Of a stretch of DNA of 64,000 nt, positions 45,397 to 59,320 are shown in pieces. Each line of letters opens with the position of its first letter. Position 1 is the stretch's first letter. The notes beneath the pieces were generated by a model that worked only from the letters and a program-made list of their open reading frames with translations, made no database searches and had not been told where the DNA came from. This DNA comes from Odobenus rosmarus divergens (Eukaryota > Chordata > Mammalia > Carnivora > Odobenidae). A program made the position numbers and the translations under genes. The stretch spans positions 3,708,517 through 3,772,516 of the forward strand of contig NW_004450478.1 of assembly GCF_000321225.1 (NCBI RefSeq), read 5' to 3'.

Positions 45397-45611
45397 TTAA
45401 AAAGATTTATTTATTTATTTGAGGGGGAGAGAGACAGTGCATGAGGGGGTAGGGGAGAAGGGCAGAGGGCAAGGGAGAGGGGAAGCAGACTCCCTGCTGA
45501 GTGCAGAGCCTCATGTGGGGCTTGATCTTCTGACCCTCCCCTACCAGGAGATCATGACCTGAGCCAGAACCAGGAGCCAGAGGCTTAACTGACTGAGCCA
45601 CCAGGTGCCCC
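45397..45611 (-). mobile_element. Can-SINE (older subtype)
   Basis: Reverse copy. 'tacagccactttt' (45384-45396) and 'tacagctgctttt' (45612-45624) are an imperfect duplication. The surrounding 45200-46090 may be diverged L2, but I cannot support it firmly. Confidence 0.92.
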
Positions 45612-46103
45612 TACAGCTGCTTTTCAGACAAGTCACATAGCCGCTGTCCTCATTTTTCCAAGTTGCACCCCTCAGTATATTGCAGTTTCGCATCCGCAGA
45701 TTCCCTGCCTATGCTCCCTCTTCCTGAATATCTTGGAATACAATGGTCGTTGATTCTGTTCTTAATTTGCTTCAATTTCAAGCTGAATTTGATGATACCG
45801 AAAACATCTTCCTTCTCTCTCCTGTTGTCGGCCAAACCACATTCTCTGGATTACCTGCCTATCTGACCATTTATCCCTCATCTCTTGTAGGCTTTCTCTT
45901 GTCACTAGCTGTGGGAGGTCCTCAAGGCTCGGAGTCTATAGTCACCTCTCAGCCAATTGCATCTGCTTCTCTCCCTCTATTTGCACAACCATCTCATCAC
46001 CACACACCATCTGTTGGGCCTTTTAAATGTCTCTCAGATCTATGTATGTTAGTCCATCTCCACCATCAATCCTGGCCCAGCCCACCATCCATCTCTCACT
46101 TTT

Positions 46104-46293
46104 TAAAAAAATTTTTATTTTTTTAATTTGAGACACAGAGAGCGAGCACAAGTGGGGAGGAGGGTCAGAGAGGGAGGGACAAGCAGACTCTCTGCTGAGC
46201 AGGGAGCCTGATGTGGGCCTCAATCCCAGGACCCCGAAATCATGACCCAAGATGAAGGCAGATGCATAACCGACTGAGCCACCCAGGCACCCC
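46104..46293 (-). mobile_element. Can-SINE
   Basis: Reverse copy ending 'tgagccacccaggcacccc'. 'tctcacttttt' before and 'atcacttttt' after. A second reverse SINE follows at once. Confidence 0.92.
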
Positions 46294-46300
46294 ATCACTT

Positions 46301-46512
46301 TTTTTTTAAGATCTTATTTATTTATTTATTTGTCAGAGAGAGAGAGAGAGAGAGAGAGAGCACACAAGCAGGGGAAGTGGCAGGCAGAGGGAGAGGGAGA
46401 AGCAGGCTCCCCGCAGAGCAAGGAAACCAGTGTGGGACTCGATCCCAGGAACCTGGAATCATGACTTGAGCTGAAGGCAGATGCTCAACTAACTGAGCCA
46501 CCCAGGGGTCCC
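46301..46512 (-). mobile_element. Can-SINE, tandem neighbour
   Basis: Reverse copy with a (GA)n expansion at 46336-46360, ending 'tgagccacccaggggtccc'. Confidence 0.93.
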
Positions 46513-46514
46513 AA

Positions 46515-47018
46515 GCTTAATATTTAAATCAATAGATAAAGTGGATTGTCCTTCCTAATTTGGGTGGGCCTCATCCAATCAGCTGAAGGCCTGAATAGAA
46601 CAAAAAGACTGACCTTCTCTGAATAAGAGGAAATTCTTCCTGCCTCCCTGCCTTCTAGCTGGGACATTTGTATTTTCCTGTCTTCAGGCTCCAATTGAAG
46701 CATCAGTTCTTCCTGGGTCTTGAGACTGCCAGTCTTGAATTGAAACTACACTACTGGTTCTCACGGCTCTCAGGCCTTTGGGCTCAGACTAGAACCTGCA
46801 CCATTAGCTCTCCTGGGTCCAGCTTGTAGACTCACCCTGCAGGTCTCAGGACTTGTCAGCGTCCATACTTGTGTGAGCCAATTCCTTATAATAAACCTCT
46901 CTCTTTCTGTGTATCTCTATCTATTTCTATATCTATCTATCACTACATTTGTCTACCTATAGATATAGATCTCCTATTGGTTCTGTTTCTGTGAAGAACC
47001 CTAACTAATACAATCTGC
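46515..47018 (+). mobile_element. ERVL/MaLR-type LTR
   Basis: 'ggtgggcctcatccaatcagc', 'tgtgagccaattccttataataaacc', 'tcctattggttctgtttctgtg' and 'aaccctaactaatacaat' are typical of old mammalian LTRs ending in 'ctaatac'. A TCTA-rich tract lies at 46925-46950. Confidence 0.7.
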
Positions 47019-47945
47019 CAATAATATTTGGAGTTGAAATATAGCAAGAAGTGATCAGATATATAGATAACAAAACATAAATGTTTACCACCTGCCACTA
47101 GTAGCAATTTTCTAAATATAACTAATTTTGAGTTTTATTTTTATTTTTTATTCAAAAGTTGCCAAAATCCAGAAGGTCATCAGCTTTTAAACAATGAAAA
47201 TCAAGAGGCATCAATAAGCTGCAAACTAAGCAAGTCAGTCTTCAGGGAAGTGTCATGTAGTAATACATATATTGCCAAGTAGTTCATGTGCATATCAATT
47301 TTTTAAAATTCATATTTCAAAGGGTACTTGGGTTCTCTGAATAGCCTACAAATTTTAAGTCTATAATGTAGTTAAAGTCTCTTACAGAGAACCACCTGAG
47401 TTCTGCACATGACAAAAGAAGTTGCTGAATAGAAGAGGGAAGAAGAGGAGAGATTAATCAACTCCCACCTTTTTTTCTAAGCACGTGGTGAGTCTCGTGT
47501 ATGTCCCAAAAATTAATATCCTGTTGAAATCTCATGTGGTCACTTGGCACATTCCTAATTCCTGCTTCCACTATTGAATTGTCTGACATGAGAGCTCAGA
47601 TAAGTTCATCACCACCACCAGCAAAAAGTGAATACCTGCTCTGTGCTAGGTTCTTTGCTAAGTGTGGAGAAAACATAAAGAATGACATATGCCTGCTCTC
47701 AAAACAGGAGTAGGAAAATCAGAGGAATGAAGGAAATAGAGAGTGAATTCAATGGCAGATTTTCTGTTCTTCACTCTATTTGCCTTCATTTCTCTCTCAC
47801 TCACCTTCACGCCAACTCATGGAGTGTGGGAATAGTACAGATCCATGCCAATTATTTTTATACAAATGTGCAGGTGCACAAAGGGATCATTGGCTTAATG
47901 GCAGTTTACAGGAAAGAGAGAAATGAAAATTCAATTGAAACAATA
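47019..47945. other. Unassigned intergenic sequence
   Basis: No gene or clear repeat. A short 'gaatacctgctctgtgctagg' block near 47630 may be a MIR or L2 remnant. Confidence 0.4.
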
Positions 47946-47949
47946 AAGT

Positions 47950-48160
47950 GGGGGTGCCTGGGTGGCACAGTCGGTTGAACATCAGACTCTTGGTTTCAGC
48001 TCAGGTCGTTATCTCACAGTCATGAGATAGAGCCTCAAGTCTGGCTCAGCGCTCAGCGCAGAGTCTGCTTAAGACTCTCTCTAACCCTCCCTTTGCCCCT
48101 CCCCCCATCCCCCAAGCTCTCTCTCTCTCTCAAGTAAATAAATAAAAATTTAAAAACAAA
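47950..48160 (+). mobile_element. Can-SINE (older subtype)
   Basis: Head 'ggggtgcctgggtggcacag' with the 'agactcttggtttcagctcag' variant and an (AAAT)n/A tail. Confidence 0.93.
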
Positions 48161-48615
48161 AAGAAGAATCAATGAGCTGCTAAAAAACCTAACAGTGCTT
48201 AATGTTGTTCCCATTTGCAGAAATAAAGTGCCCTGGTCAAAGTAGGTAATAATTTTCCAGTTGTATACTTTATTATCTCTTGCAGAAAGATCTTGGATAT
48301 TTCGCCTGGAGTAAAACAATTAAGACACACTTGGAAACTTTCTTCAAATCTTTGGTCCTCTTTCTATGGGTGAAAAGTTGGGAAAATCTGTGAAAATTAC
48401 AGATGTGTCTTATTGTTAAGAACTTTCTAGCAACTAAAACAATAGAACAAAGAAATGGGTTGGTGAGGGAGAGCTGAGTAAGTACCATCATCTCTCTTAT
48501 TGGACGTGATCAAGAAGACAGTGGAAGAACACCTGTAAAAGATGATCTAGAAGGAATTATTCTGTTGTCTGGGAGTTGAATTAGATGAACTTTAGTTCTC
48601 TCCTCAAGTTCTAAA
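48161..48615. other. Unassigned intergenic sequence
   Basis: No gene or named repeat seen. Confidence 0.4.
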
Positions 48616-48635
48616 GTTCCATGATTTTATTTTTA

Positions 48636-48740
48636 TTGTTTTAAGATTTTAATTTTTTTTTAAGTAATCTCTACACCCAACATGGGGCTCCAACTTACAA
48701 CCCCAAGATCAAGAGTCTCATGCTCTTACTGGCACCCCTG
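48636..48740 (-). mobile_element. Can-SINE, truncated older copy
   Basis: 'aagtaatctctacacccaac', 'atggggctccaacttacaac', 'agatcaagagtctcatgctc' and 'ggcacccc' are the reversed head of an old Can-SINE. 'ccatgatttta' occurs on both sides. Confidence 0.85.
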
Positions 48741-48757
48741 AAATACCATGATTTTAG

Positions 48758-49690
48758 ATTTTAGTAAGCTGCGGACTGTTTATCCGTATATTTTGTAGAC
48801 ACTTCAGAGGCACATTATTAAAACTTTTATAGCATGTCCAATAACATAATTACACACACAAAAATAACTCAAAAATTTTGTTGAATCAATATTAACATAA
48901 TAAAGTGTACATTTTGGTACCCCTGCCAAACCTAGAGTGTACAGTATTTCATGCACTTAACATTTTCTTTGCAATTCAAATCTTACATGATATAAAAGCT
49001 TAGAATAATATTCATAATCTGAATTATGTTAGCCATAGAAAAATAATCCATGGGCTCTCTAAAGCTACTGAATACTATCCCTTCCACCATATTTTCTATT
49101 TCTGCCTTTATTATTCTTTTGTTTCTGTTTAGTTTGTTGAAAATTTCATCATTACAAGTATACAATGATAAATTTTGTTAAATGCTTGCTTTTAAGTACT
49201 TGGGATCTAAGTACTTGCTCTGATGTACTCCGGGGAACTCTTTTATTTATTTTATCTTCCTGTCTGTTCATTGTTTCTAATAAAAGGTTAAGGCTAAAAT
49301 AGTTCTCCTTCGGAAATGTACAAGAGCATATTTAATTTCACTTTCGTTCCTAAAAGTAATTGGGTCATCAAAATGATATGATGTAAACTTTCTGCATATT
49401 CCTCTCAATACTATTTTTCTCCAACAACAACCACTTTTCAAATATTTAAAGTTCTGAATCTGAGATCCTGTGAAACCAGTTTTATTTTCATCCTGGATAT
49501 TAATAATACGTTAATAAAATATCTCAGATGTAATATAAATGTCTGTTGGAATCTCATCAAAAGTGGGGCTAGTTCTCTTTTTAATATACAATTCTCTTTT
49601 TTTTTTGATTGGGAGAGTTGATCCGTGGCATCTTTCATCCTTCCTGGCTAGCTACTTGCTTCTGTGACACCTGTGGCCTCTCAATTCTTT
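48758..49690. other. Unassigned AT-rich intergenic sequence
   Basis: No gene or named repeat. Short frames (60-66 codons) look random. Confidence 0.4.
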
Positions 49691-49692
49691 TT

Positions 49693-49907
49693 TTTTTTTT
49701 AAGACTTTATTTATTTGATAGAAAGAGAGAGAGACAGCACACAAGAACAGGGGGAAGGAGAAGAGGGAGAGGGAAAAGCAGACTTCCTGCTGAGCCGGGA
49801 GCCCCATGTGGGGCCCTATCCCAGGACCGGGGATCATGACTGACTGACTGACGGGGATCAGTGAGCTGAAGGCAGCCGCTTAACGGACTGAGCCACCCAG
49901 GCGCCCT
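49693..49907 (-). mobile_element. Can-SINE with internal insertion
   Basis: Reverse copy ending 'tgagccacccaggcgccc'. Between 'gatcatgac' and 'gagctgaaggc' it has extra TGAC units and a second 'ggggatca' (about 49838-49862) not found in other copies. 'ctcaattctttt' and 'ctcaattccttt' flank it. Confidence 0.94.
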
Positions 49908-50201
49908 CAATTCCTTTCTTAATGCAGCTGTTTAGGTCTGCCAGAGGAAGCTACAAGGAAAGTCCCCAAGATGACATTCTGTAGGTGGACCAGAGCAGCA
50001 ACCAAAGGCTCTTTCAGGGTCCAGCCACAGGGACTCCGGCGATCCAAGCAGGGTCCCTACTATTTAACCCTCTACTCCTCTATCTACAGGCAATGTTTCT
50101 TTTTTCCTCTTTTTCTGAAGTAATGTCAATTACTCTCAAAGTTCTCAAAGCCCTGCTGCTTAGACTCAGTGAATAAAGCATCATTTGAAAAGATGCAAGA
50201 C

Positions 50202-50402
50202 TAGGGGTACCTGGGTGGCTCAGTCGGTTAAGCGTCTGCCTTCGACTCAGGTCATGATCCCAGGGTCCTGACATGGAGCCCCGCATCAGGCTCCCTGCTC
50301 AGCAGGAGACCTGCTTCTCCTCTCCCTCTGCCTGCCGCTCCCCCTGCTTGTGCTCTCGCACACTCTCTCTCCGACAAATAAATAAATAAATCTTAAAAAA
50401 AA
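50202..50402 (+). mobile_element. Can-SINE
   Basis: Head 'ggggtacctgggtggctcag', CT-rich body, (AAAT)n and A tail. 'agatgcaagac' lies on both sides. Confidence 0.95.
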
Positions 50403-50414
50403 AAAGATGCAAGA

Positions 50415-52545
50415 CCATATATGTCATGATAAAAGAATGAAACACTGATTTTTTTTTTTTAGTCACGAGAAAAGAGTGTCATAAAATTTTCATTGCAATA
50501 CACAAGCAGGATGAATGATATATATTAGCTCCCGAAAGCTCTGAAAAGTCTTCTTCCTTCACTGATAGACAGGAGGGTTTATCAGTTCAGCTGTTCACAG
50601 CTTTCCCCTCATTCAGTCTTTGCATGAGAAACATAGTAATACTGCCTTGAACAGTCCAAGCTGAGTTGAGAAACCATCTGTTAGAGATGTTCTCAGAAAT
50701 TCCTGCCTTGGATGGAAGGCTGGATGTTAACCTTCATGGTTTCTTTCAACCCTTGACTCTCCTTAATCATGGTAAAGATTTATTTTTTCCAAATGGGAAA
50801 AGTCGGTCCATGTGACATTTGGATTCTAACGGAATCATTAAAAGATGAAAATCAAGTCTTTCTGTATGTCAAAGACCAGTCCCTCACTCCCACCCTCTCT
50901 TTCTCTCTAAGGGCTGTCTAAGAATTGACCATTTCTGCAAAGAGAATTTAAAAATTAAGGGAAAAAGTCTCTAAATTTAGATTCTCTTTATATTAAGAGA
51001 AAAAGTCTCTAGGGAAAAATTCTCTGTACTCATCCCAGGTTAATTTACAATTGGTTGCTAGTGTCTGGACGTCACTGCTTATGTGATGGCTTCATGCCTC
51101 AATGTTAAACATCAGAATGAGGCCAATTCTAGTGAATAGAAGTCCACACAAACAGTTGCTGTTTTTGTTGGTTCCTCTGGTACCAAGTCTAAGAATAGAA
51201 AGAAAAAAAAAACAAAACTGGCAACACAACAGAACCATCTTTTACTGCCACCTTCCCCTTCAACATAAACTGAGGCATGTGTTTGATGGAGGGAGGGGAA
51301 GAGTGTTTCTTTTATTTTCCCTTAGTAAAGGAGCTCAGTTCCATTAAGCAATGTTGGAAAATATACTGGAGATAGTATATTTAAAATTAATTTAAAATGT
51401 AAAGTGTTTTTAATGCCTTTTAATATAAGCAAATATTGATTTTATTAAAATGCTTTCAGATATTAGAATACAATGATTTATTTATCACTCCAAGTCTGTA
51501 GTATCAGTATAACTTCCTTTCCAAGCATATTGATTTTTAAATGTATTTTGGAAGTGGAAAAAGAACCAAACAGTCTACCAAAATTCTTCACCATCCCTCT
51601 TAAACAGAACCAAGTCTATTACGTCCAATGGAGTCTATTTTAAAACAGTATAGAAAAATTATTTTTTCAAAAGGATAGGGTTAACCAATTAGAAACGTTC
51701 CTTAAACAACAAAGGACAGGTCATACTTTTCTAAGCTGTGTTTTGCTGAGTTGAAGTGTGAAATGTCAAATATTGATAAAGTAGTCAAAGTTAAGTACAC
51801 TGAGTCATTGAAATTTCTGAAATATTGAAATGGATTATCAACCTTATTGGAGTCTTTGCAGAACCTAAAAACTTTCATGTTCATTGTTGACATTAAAAAC
51901 TTAAAAGGTCATATTTCTCTGTAGATTCAGTGCCCAGATATAATGGATTTAAAATTTAAAGCACTTTTAGAAGAAAATTTCAGTGTTGTAGAAGTTAAAC
52001 ATGGAGCAAAACTCATCCTTGTTACTTTTTTTCCATGTTTTCTGTTATAGATTTTCTTAGACTCTAAGGTGTCTAACCGAACTCAGAATAAATGTTGCTG
52101 CAAACAATTTAATTTTAATTTTTAGACTGTTTAGCTCTTACAATGATGCTCATTCCAACTGCTATGTTAAATATGTAGCAATAATTGTATGTATTTTTCC
52201 TAGCTTGTGATATAAGGTGTCATACCTTTCGGTGTATTATTTTTATACCAAGATTGTCTAACTTCAAATGAAGAACTCCATTTCAGAGCACTGCTCAAAT
52301 ATAAAGACTATCATCTAAGGATTAGAACTAGGCTGATTTTCAGTTATGTATCCTGGTATTAGCTTCCTTCTTATTTTCCACAGAATAAAATATTTTTGTT
52401 ACTAGTGCCTGGCTTTTATACATTTACCCTTGCATCTGTGATAATGAAAGGGAAGAGCAATACAAATTGTTAAGGTGAAATCCACAGAACATCCAAAATC
52501 ATTGTGGTCAATGAACGGAGGCATGACAGTGCTGCTGTTAAGAAA
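50415..52545. other. Unassigned, repeat-poor AT-rich segment
   Basis: About 2.1 kb free of any repeat or gene I can name. Conserved non-coding sequence would be possible here but cannot be judged from one genome. Confidence 0.4.
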
Positions 52546-52553
52546 AGAAAAAA

Positions 52554-52754
52554 AGGGCACCTGGGTGGCTCAGTCGTTAAGCGTCTGCCTTCAGCTCAGG
52601 TCATGATCCCAGGGTCCTGGGATTGAGCCCCGCATCGGGCTCCCTGCTCGGCGGGAAGCCTGCTTCTTCCTCTCCCACTCCCTCTGCTTGTGTTCCCTCT
52701 CTCGCTGTGTCTCTGTCAAATAAATAAATAAAATCTTTAAAAAAAAAAAAAAAA
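52554..52754 (+). mobile_element. Can-SINE
   Basis: Head 'gggcacctgggtggctcag', body 'cccactccctctgcttgtg', long A tail. Confidence 0.94.
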
Positions 52755-52797
52755 GAATAGAAACAAGAGTAGAGTGTACTAGGATTCAAGTCTAAAT

Positions 52798-53362
52798 GAT
52801 GTGGGAAACAAAGGCAGAGGAAAAATTATTAAATTTCCTTACTACCTATAGCCCAATGACAAGTCCTTGAAACAGGCAAAGTGACATTCCTCTAGGGACT
52901 CAGCTGCCTCGAAAGAATACTTTGCTAAGGGAAAATGGTAACCTTAGCCCCACACGCCAAGATCCTGAAAGTCTATCTTAACATATAAAAATATCTTTAG
53001 AAATTTCCTTTATCTCTAAACCCCCCAAGATACGTGTTGGTAATTATCCCCCAAGCATATGGCCCACCGATATACATGTGAAGGGTCTCATGAGTAAGAT
53101 TTTATTAGACAATAATAAATGACCTTTCCCCAACAATAGCTAGCCTCCTCAAGGTCCTAGAAACCTTGCTTCCAAAATTCCTTAGAGACTTAGGCTATCC
53201 CTAACCCCCTCCCACCTTGAAACTATATAATGGGCCACTCCTCGGGACCCCAGTACAGCTCTTTCTGCTCACGGGTCCTGTCCCCAGGCTTTAATAAAAC
53301 CACTTTTTGCACCAAAGACATCTCAAGAATTCTTTCTTGGCCGAAGGCTTTGAACCCTAACA
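52798..53362 (+). mobile_element. ERV LTR with TATA box and poly(A) signal
   Basis: Class-I-like LTR pattern: 'tatataa' at 53224-53230, AATAAA at 53293-53298, then 'gaattctttcttggcc' and a CA end near 53362. About 63 bp separate the two signals, a short R region as in gamma-like ERVs. The left end and the target duplication are not resolved. No internal viral sequence. Confidence 0.7.
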
Positions 53363-53384
53363 TCTTTTCCTACTTCATAATATT

Positions 53385-53475
53385 CAATAGCTGTATGACT
53401 TGAGCTGTCACTTAACCTCTTCAGGCCTTAGTTTCATTGTCTTCATCTGTAAAAGGAAGGTTGCTAGAGGTTTAA
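53385..53475 (+). mobile_element. MIR SINE fragment
   Basis: 'agctgtatgacttgagctgtcacttaacctcttcaggcc' -type core and 'tcttcatctgtaaaaggaa'. A TATG/TGTA simple stretch follows to 53525. Confidence 0.75.
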
Positions 53476-53844
53476 GTAAATATGTGCATGTGTATCTGTA
53501 TGTATGTGTATGTGTATATATATCTAGTGTTACTTAAATATTAACTATTATTATATTGATTCATCACTTCTATATCTGAACTGCTAATGAGCTAACAAAA
53601 TTGACTGATCTGATGGTTCTTGCCCTGTTTTTTCTTTAGTTTGTTACAGCAAAATGTCACTTAAGAAATTGAATAAACATATATTGAGAAGCCCTATAGC
53701 AAGGTGCTGAGTTAATAGGATCATCACTTCCTGAATACATATGAATGAAGTCTTTGTAGAACTAGCAGAGGGGCTGTTAATACTAAAACAGTAGCCTTGC
53801 AAGTTAGTATAACCTCCTATAAATCAAAACATTAATACCTGAGC

Positions 53845-53970
53845 TTAAGGACAGAGATTTTGTCTGTATTGGGTCATTGCTGTATTTGCAGAATTCAGGC
53901 AAATGCCTTGCAAAGAGTGGGTGCACAATAACTATTTCTTGAATTAACGGAATGAACGGAAATCTTGACC
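53845..53970 (+). mobile_element. L2 LINE 3' end fragment
   Basis: 'taaggacagagattttgtctg', 'cattgctgtatttgcagaa', 'gcaaatgccttgcaaagag', 'tgggtgcacaataact' and 'ttgaattaacggaatgaacgg'. Confidence 0.75.
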
Positions 53971-55330
53971 TTTTCTTTAAAATAGGATTAACATGAAAGC
54001 AAAACAATCAAACAAAAAGTAAGAGGCTTCCCCATTTTCTGATGGATTTCTGACCCTAAGAATGCTGGTAAGCAGGTAAACAGGGCTGAGGAGCAGCATG
54101 CGAAGAACATTAAGTGCAAATGTGTACATTTAGTAAGTATTCTAGAAGTCAAGGATTTGGTTCAGCATTCACAGCAATGTGTGGTGTGGAGTGGTGTCAC
54201 ACTTAACTCAGATTCTTGTGCATGTGTCACATTTGTATTACAAATATTTTATTCAGCATCTGACTAATTTTAGTGTCTATACTTATCCTTTTTCCTTGCC
54301 AGGGTTTTCAGAAAGGATTTCTGAAATCCTTTACCTATATATGACCAAGTGTTATAAAGTGACACTTTCTGAAAATATTTGGTTTACTTTTAATACTTGC
54401 TACTCAGCGTTGACTAGCTAAAATAATCAGTTTGACATGATCTATTTCACTGGTGGGGTTGATTATATTGCATTACTTAAAATTTAGCTCACAACCTCAG
54501 ATAGTGGATTAAAATAGCTTTCTCAAAATTATTCCTGACAATTGTCTAGATACGTATTCGTTTTTACTGCCATAGCAAACATTTTTTGAAAACAGAAAGA
54601 AGTTCCCTTTCATAGCATAGATGAGCTAATAATTTGAAGCGGAAACTATTCATTTGTACACACTGTAAGTTTTCCTAATTATCTTTGTAATGAAAACTGA
54701 GAAAGTATTAGTCATCCTTGGCTAAGCTATACTCAATTCTACTTGTCTTTTCTAAATATAATAAAACAACAAACAACCTTAAAGGACATTATTAATTGAT
54801 TAGACAAGATTTCTTAAAATGGTTTTTATCATCTCATTTAACTTTAGAGCTTCCAGACATTAATAATGAGTCACCAAAATGCTATCATTGATTTATAATG
54901 CACATTAGCACATCAGGTTTGGCCCAAGAACTCTGTGGGTCCAGAAGGAAAAAGAAAGATGTTTACAAGTGAGCTCTGGCAGAAATATACTGAAAACACT
55001 ATCTGTATTCATGGTAAACAATTAGGCCTAATTCGAGTACAGTGAACATTCAGGTTCATTTTATTCCAAGGAACTGTTTCTATTCTTGAAGCTCCATGTA
55101 GAAAGAGTCCTTAGGGTTAGAACACTATCGAGGGTGGTATAATTTTGCTTGGCCTTTGGGCATATAAGGTAAACATTTTACAACAAAAATGTACAGCCAT
55201 AGATAACACAGGATCTGATCAATGTTAACACACTTGGCGTTTAAGGCTAATCCACACTGGAAAAACAATCATTTCCAGGATGGAGATCAAATATTTTAAC
55301 ACAGTGTTACCTGTCTGAGTTGCTAGAAAA
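53971..55330. other. Unassigned, repeat-poor segment downstream of TMEM229A
   Basis: No gene or named repeat. Candidate TMEM229A poly(A) signals (AATAAA on the - strand) lie at 55333-55338 and 55060-55065, so part of this stretch may be outside or inside its 3' UTR depending on which is used. Confidence 0.4.
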
Positions 55331-55332
55331 GA

Positions 55333-55900
55333 TTTATTTAAAAATCGATCCACAGGATGTATTTTCACATTTGTCAGTTTCTTTCCACTTGTGTGCTAGA
55401 GGGAGGCACTTTAAGAGTTATTAACGGTGGTAGGGGTACGAGACACTGAGTTTCAGCAGTGATTGGTATATATGGCAGGGAATTAAAGTGAAATTGTATT
55501 AAAAAAAGAAAGTAAACAAATCATTAAATTAGAAAACTTCGCCAAATCTTGTGAAGATCACTAATTTCTGATTTGAATAACTTCCTTGCTTAAAAAAAAG
55601 ATTAGTAGTTATCACCCACCCATGCCCAAATAAATGAAGGTACAATGGTTTTGCTGTCTGGGCTCGAAAGAGGTTTTAAATATTGACAAGTACTTTGAGT
55701 TAGGTTTTGAGTAATATTGCAAAATATTGTATTATGCATAGGTTCCAAAGTGTCAGAAAAACTAAAATGTCGAATAGAACATATTGGAAGAGTTTAGTAA
55801 AACGTATAAAAATTAAAAGGCTAAAAAACCCACTCCCGTTTTAAACATGTAAAAATAAATCGAATTGGTTCGTGGGAATCGACTTTTTTTTTTTTTTTTT
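55333..55900 (-). other. Probable TMEM229A 3' UTR
   Basis: Sequence between the stop codon and the first good AATAAA on the - strand (55333-55338). It starts with a 17-19 nt A run (T on the + strand, 55884-55902) that overlaps the end of the stop codon. Extent inferred only. Confidence 0.45.
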
Positions 55901-57720
<1,820 letters not shown>

Positions 57721-57724
57721 ACCA

Positions 57725-58780
57725 GAGGCTGGGCCCGAGACCAAACTGTGGTGCTGTACATGTTCTAATTCAAAGCCAGCTGTGTCCCAGTCACAAAGAA
57801 TGAACAGGAGACTCCAGGCCTGCACGCCCCCAGCATCTGAAATGTTGCCTTGGGGCCTGGTTCACTTTTTCAATCGCTCTCTCTGACCAGTGCTTTCCTA
57901 GGTTAGTCTACTGAGGGCCAAAGACAGAGAGTCAAAGCCCCCCAGAATTATGAAACGATTTGAGGCCAGTTGGGTTGGACATTGCTCTGGCTGCAGAGGA
58001 GTCTCATATCAAGAGCAGTACCTTTGCTCACGCTGGCGCACCCCAGTGCTGCTTTTTCTCTTTGCAGAACTGGGTCATCCCAGAGACGGAGAGTGGAGTG
58101 GAACAGAGGGTGAGATTTTTATTTTTTTATTTAGGTAGAGAGGGTGTGGGAATCTAGAACTTTGGTGTGTTGGGGGCTGCGCTTTTTAATCCAATTTTGA
58201 ATTGGATTCTGAATCCAAAATTCAGGCTTAGAATTGAAAAGGATTGAAAAGAACCTTAGAGGTAAATTATACTGATTCATATCCCCCCTGCCCCCATCAT
58301 ATCTAAGCAGAAACCAGGTAACAGTTCTAATCTGTAAGGAGATGGGATGTTTCTTGGGTGGAAGGCTTTCTGGGGAATTTTTTTCCCCCCTTCTGGAGAA
58401 TTCTGAGGCCATTCCTCCATTTCTTAAAACGGTCTCCTCCCCACTCTCTACCCTTATTTTAACGCCTATGTTACAGTCTATAGTTGCTAAATTGTCTGTG
58501 ATTTAGGTAAAAGAGAAATAAAAGTATGGTGAGAAGAAAAATTGTTAAAGTAATATCACTTGTATAAGGTCAACGTAATGACTTTTTTTTTTTTTTAGCT
58601 TTGTTAGCATGTGGTTTATTTGCATACTTCCCTTGACAAATGTCAAAAGTCAGTGGGTGGAAACTGTCATGCCAGGGACAGAAGCCTCAGTTACAGGCTC
58701 CTCAAACCAGCTGCAAAACAGGAGACGCTTAGTTGCCCAAGTGCCTGAGCAAGTACAATGAAGAGAAATAATAATGTTAA
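57725..58780. other. TMEM229A upstream flank, unassigned
   Basis: GC content falls back to background after 57720. No gene or named repeat recognised. Upstream regulatory elements are possible but not demonstrable here. Confidence 0.4.
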
Positions 58781-58784
58781 AAAA

Positions 58785-59320
58785 CTAAGTTCAACTGAGT
58801 AAGTTTGAATATCTAATCGGCTTTAATAAATGGTTCATGAATTGGGCGGCATCCCATTTAATAAAGAGAAGTGAGCTCCAAGAAGCTGTACAAAATGGAA
58901 GACTTTTATAGGCGGGACATGGAAAGTTATGAGTAAAAGAAAAGAAAGAACTGTATTAGGCAAGGTCACCTTCCTTTGCATGGGGGTCTATCATGCAGAT
59001 TACCACACTAGTGTTGATCTGGAAATTCCAGATGGTGATTAAAAATCACATTTCTGGGGCACCTGGGTGGCTCAGTCGTTAAGTGTCTGCCTTCGGCTCA
59101 GGTCATGATCCCAGGGTCCTGGGATCGAGTCCCACATCGGGCTCCCTCCTCGGGGGGAAGCCTGCTTCTCCCTCTCCCACTCCCCCTGCTTGTGTTCCTG
59201 CTCTCGCTGTCTCTGTCTCATAAATAAATAAAATCTTTAAAAAAAAAATCACATTTCTGTAACTAAGTCTTGGTTTGCTGTCTTGGGGCAAGTGACTCCA
59301 TATTGAGACTGTTATTATTT
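58785..59320 (-). mobile_element. ERVL-type LTR (MLT2-like), split by a Can-SINE
   Basis: 'aatctaatcggctttaataaa', 'gttcatgaattgggcggcatccc', 'ctccaagaagctgtacaaaa' and 'agacttttataggcgg' match the MLT2-type pattern. It resumes after the SINE with 'aactaagtcttggtttgctg'. Confidence 0.65.
59057..59242 (+). mobile_element. Can-SINE nested in LTR
   Basis: Head 'ggggcacctgggtggctcag', body 'cccactccccctgcttgtg'. Exact 16-bp duplication 'aaaaatcacatttctg' at 59041-59056 and 59243-59258. Confidence 0.95.
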
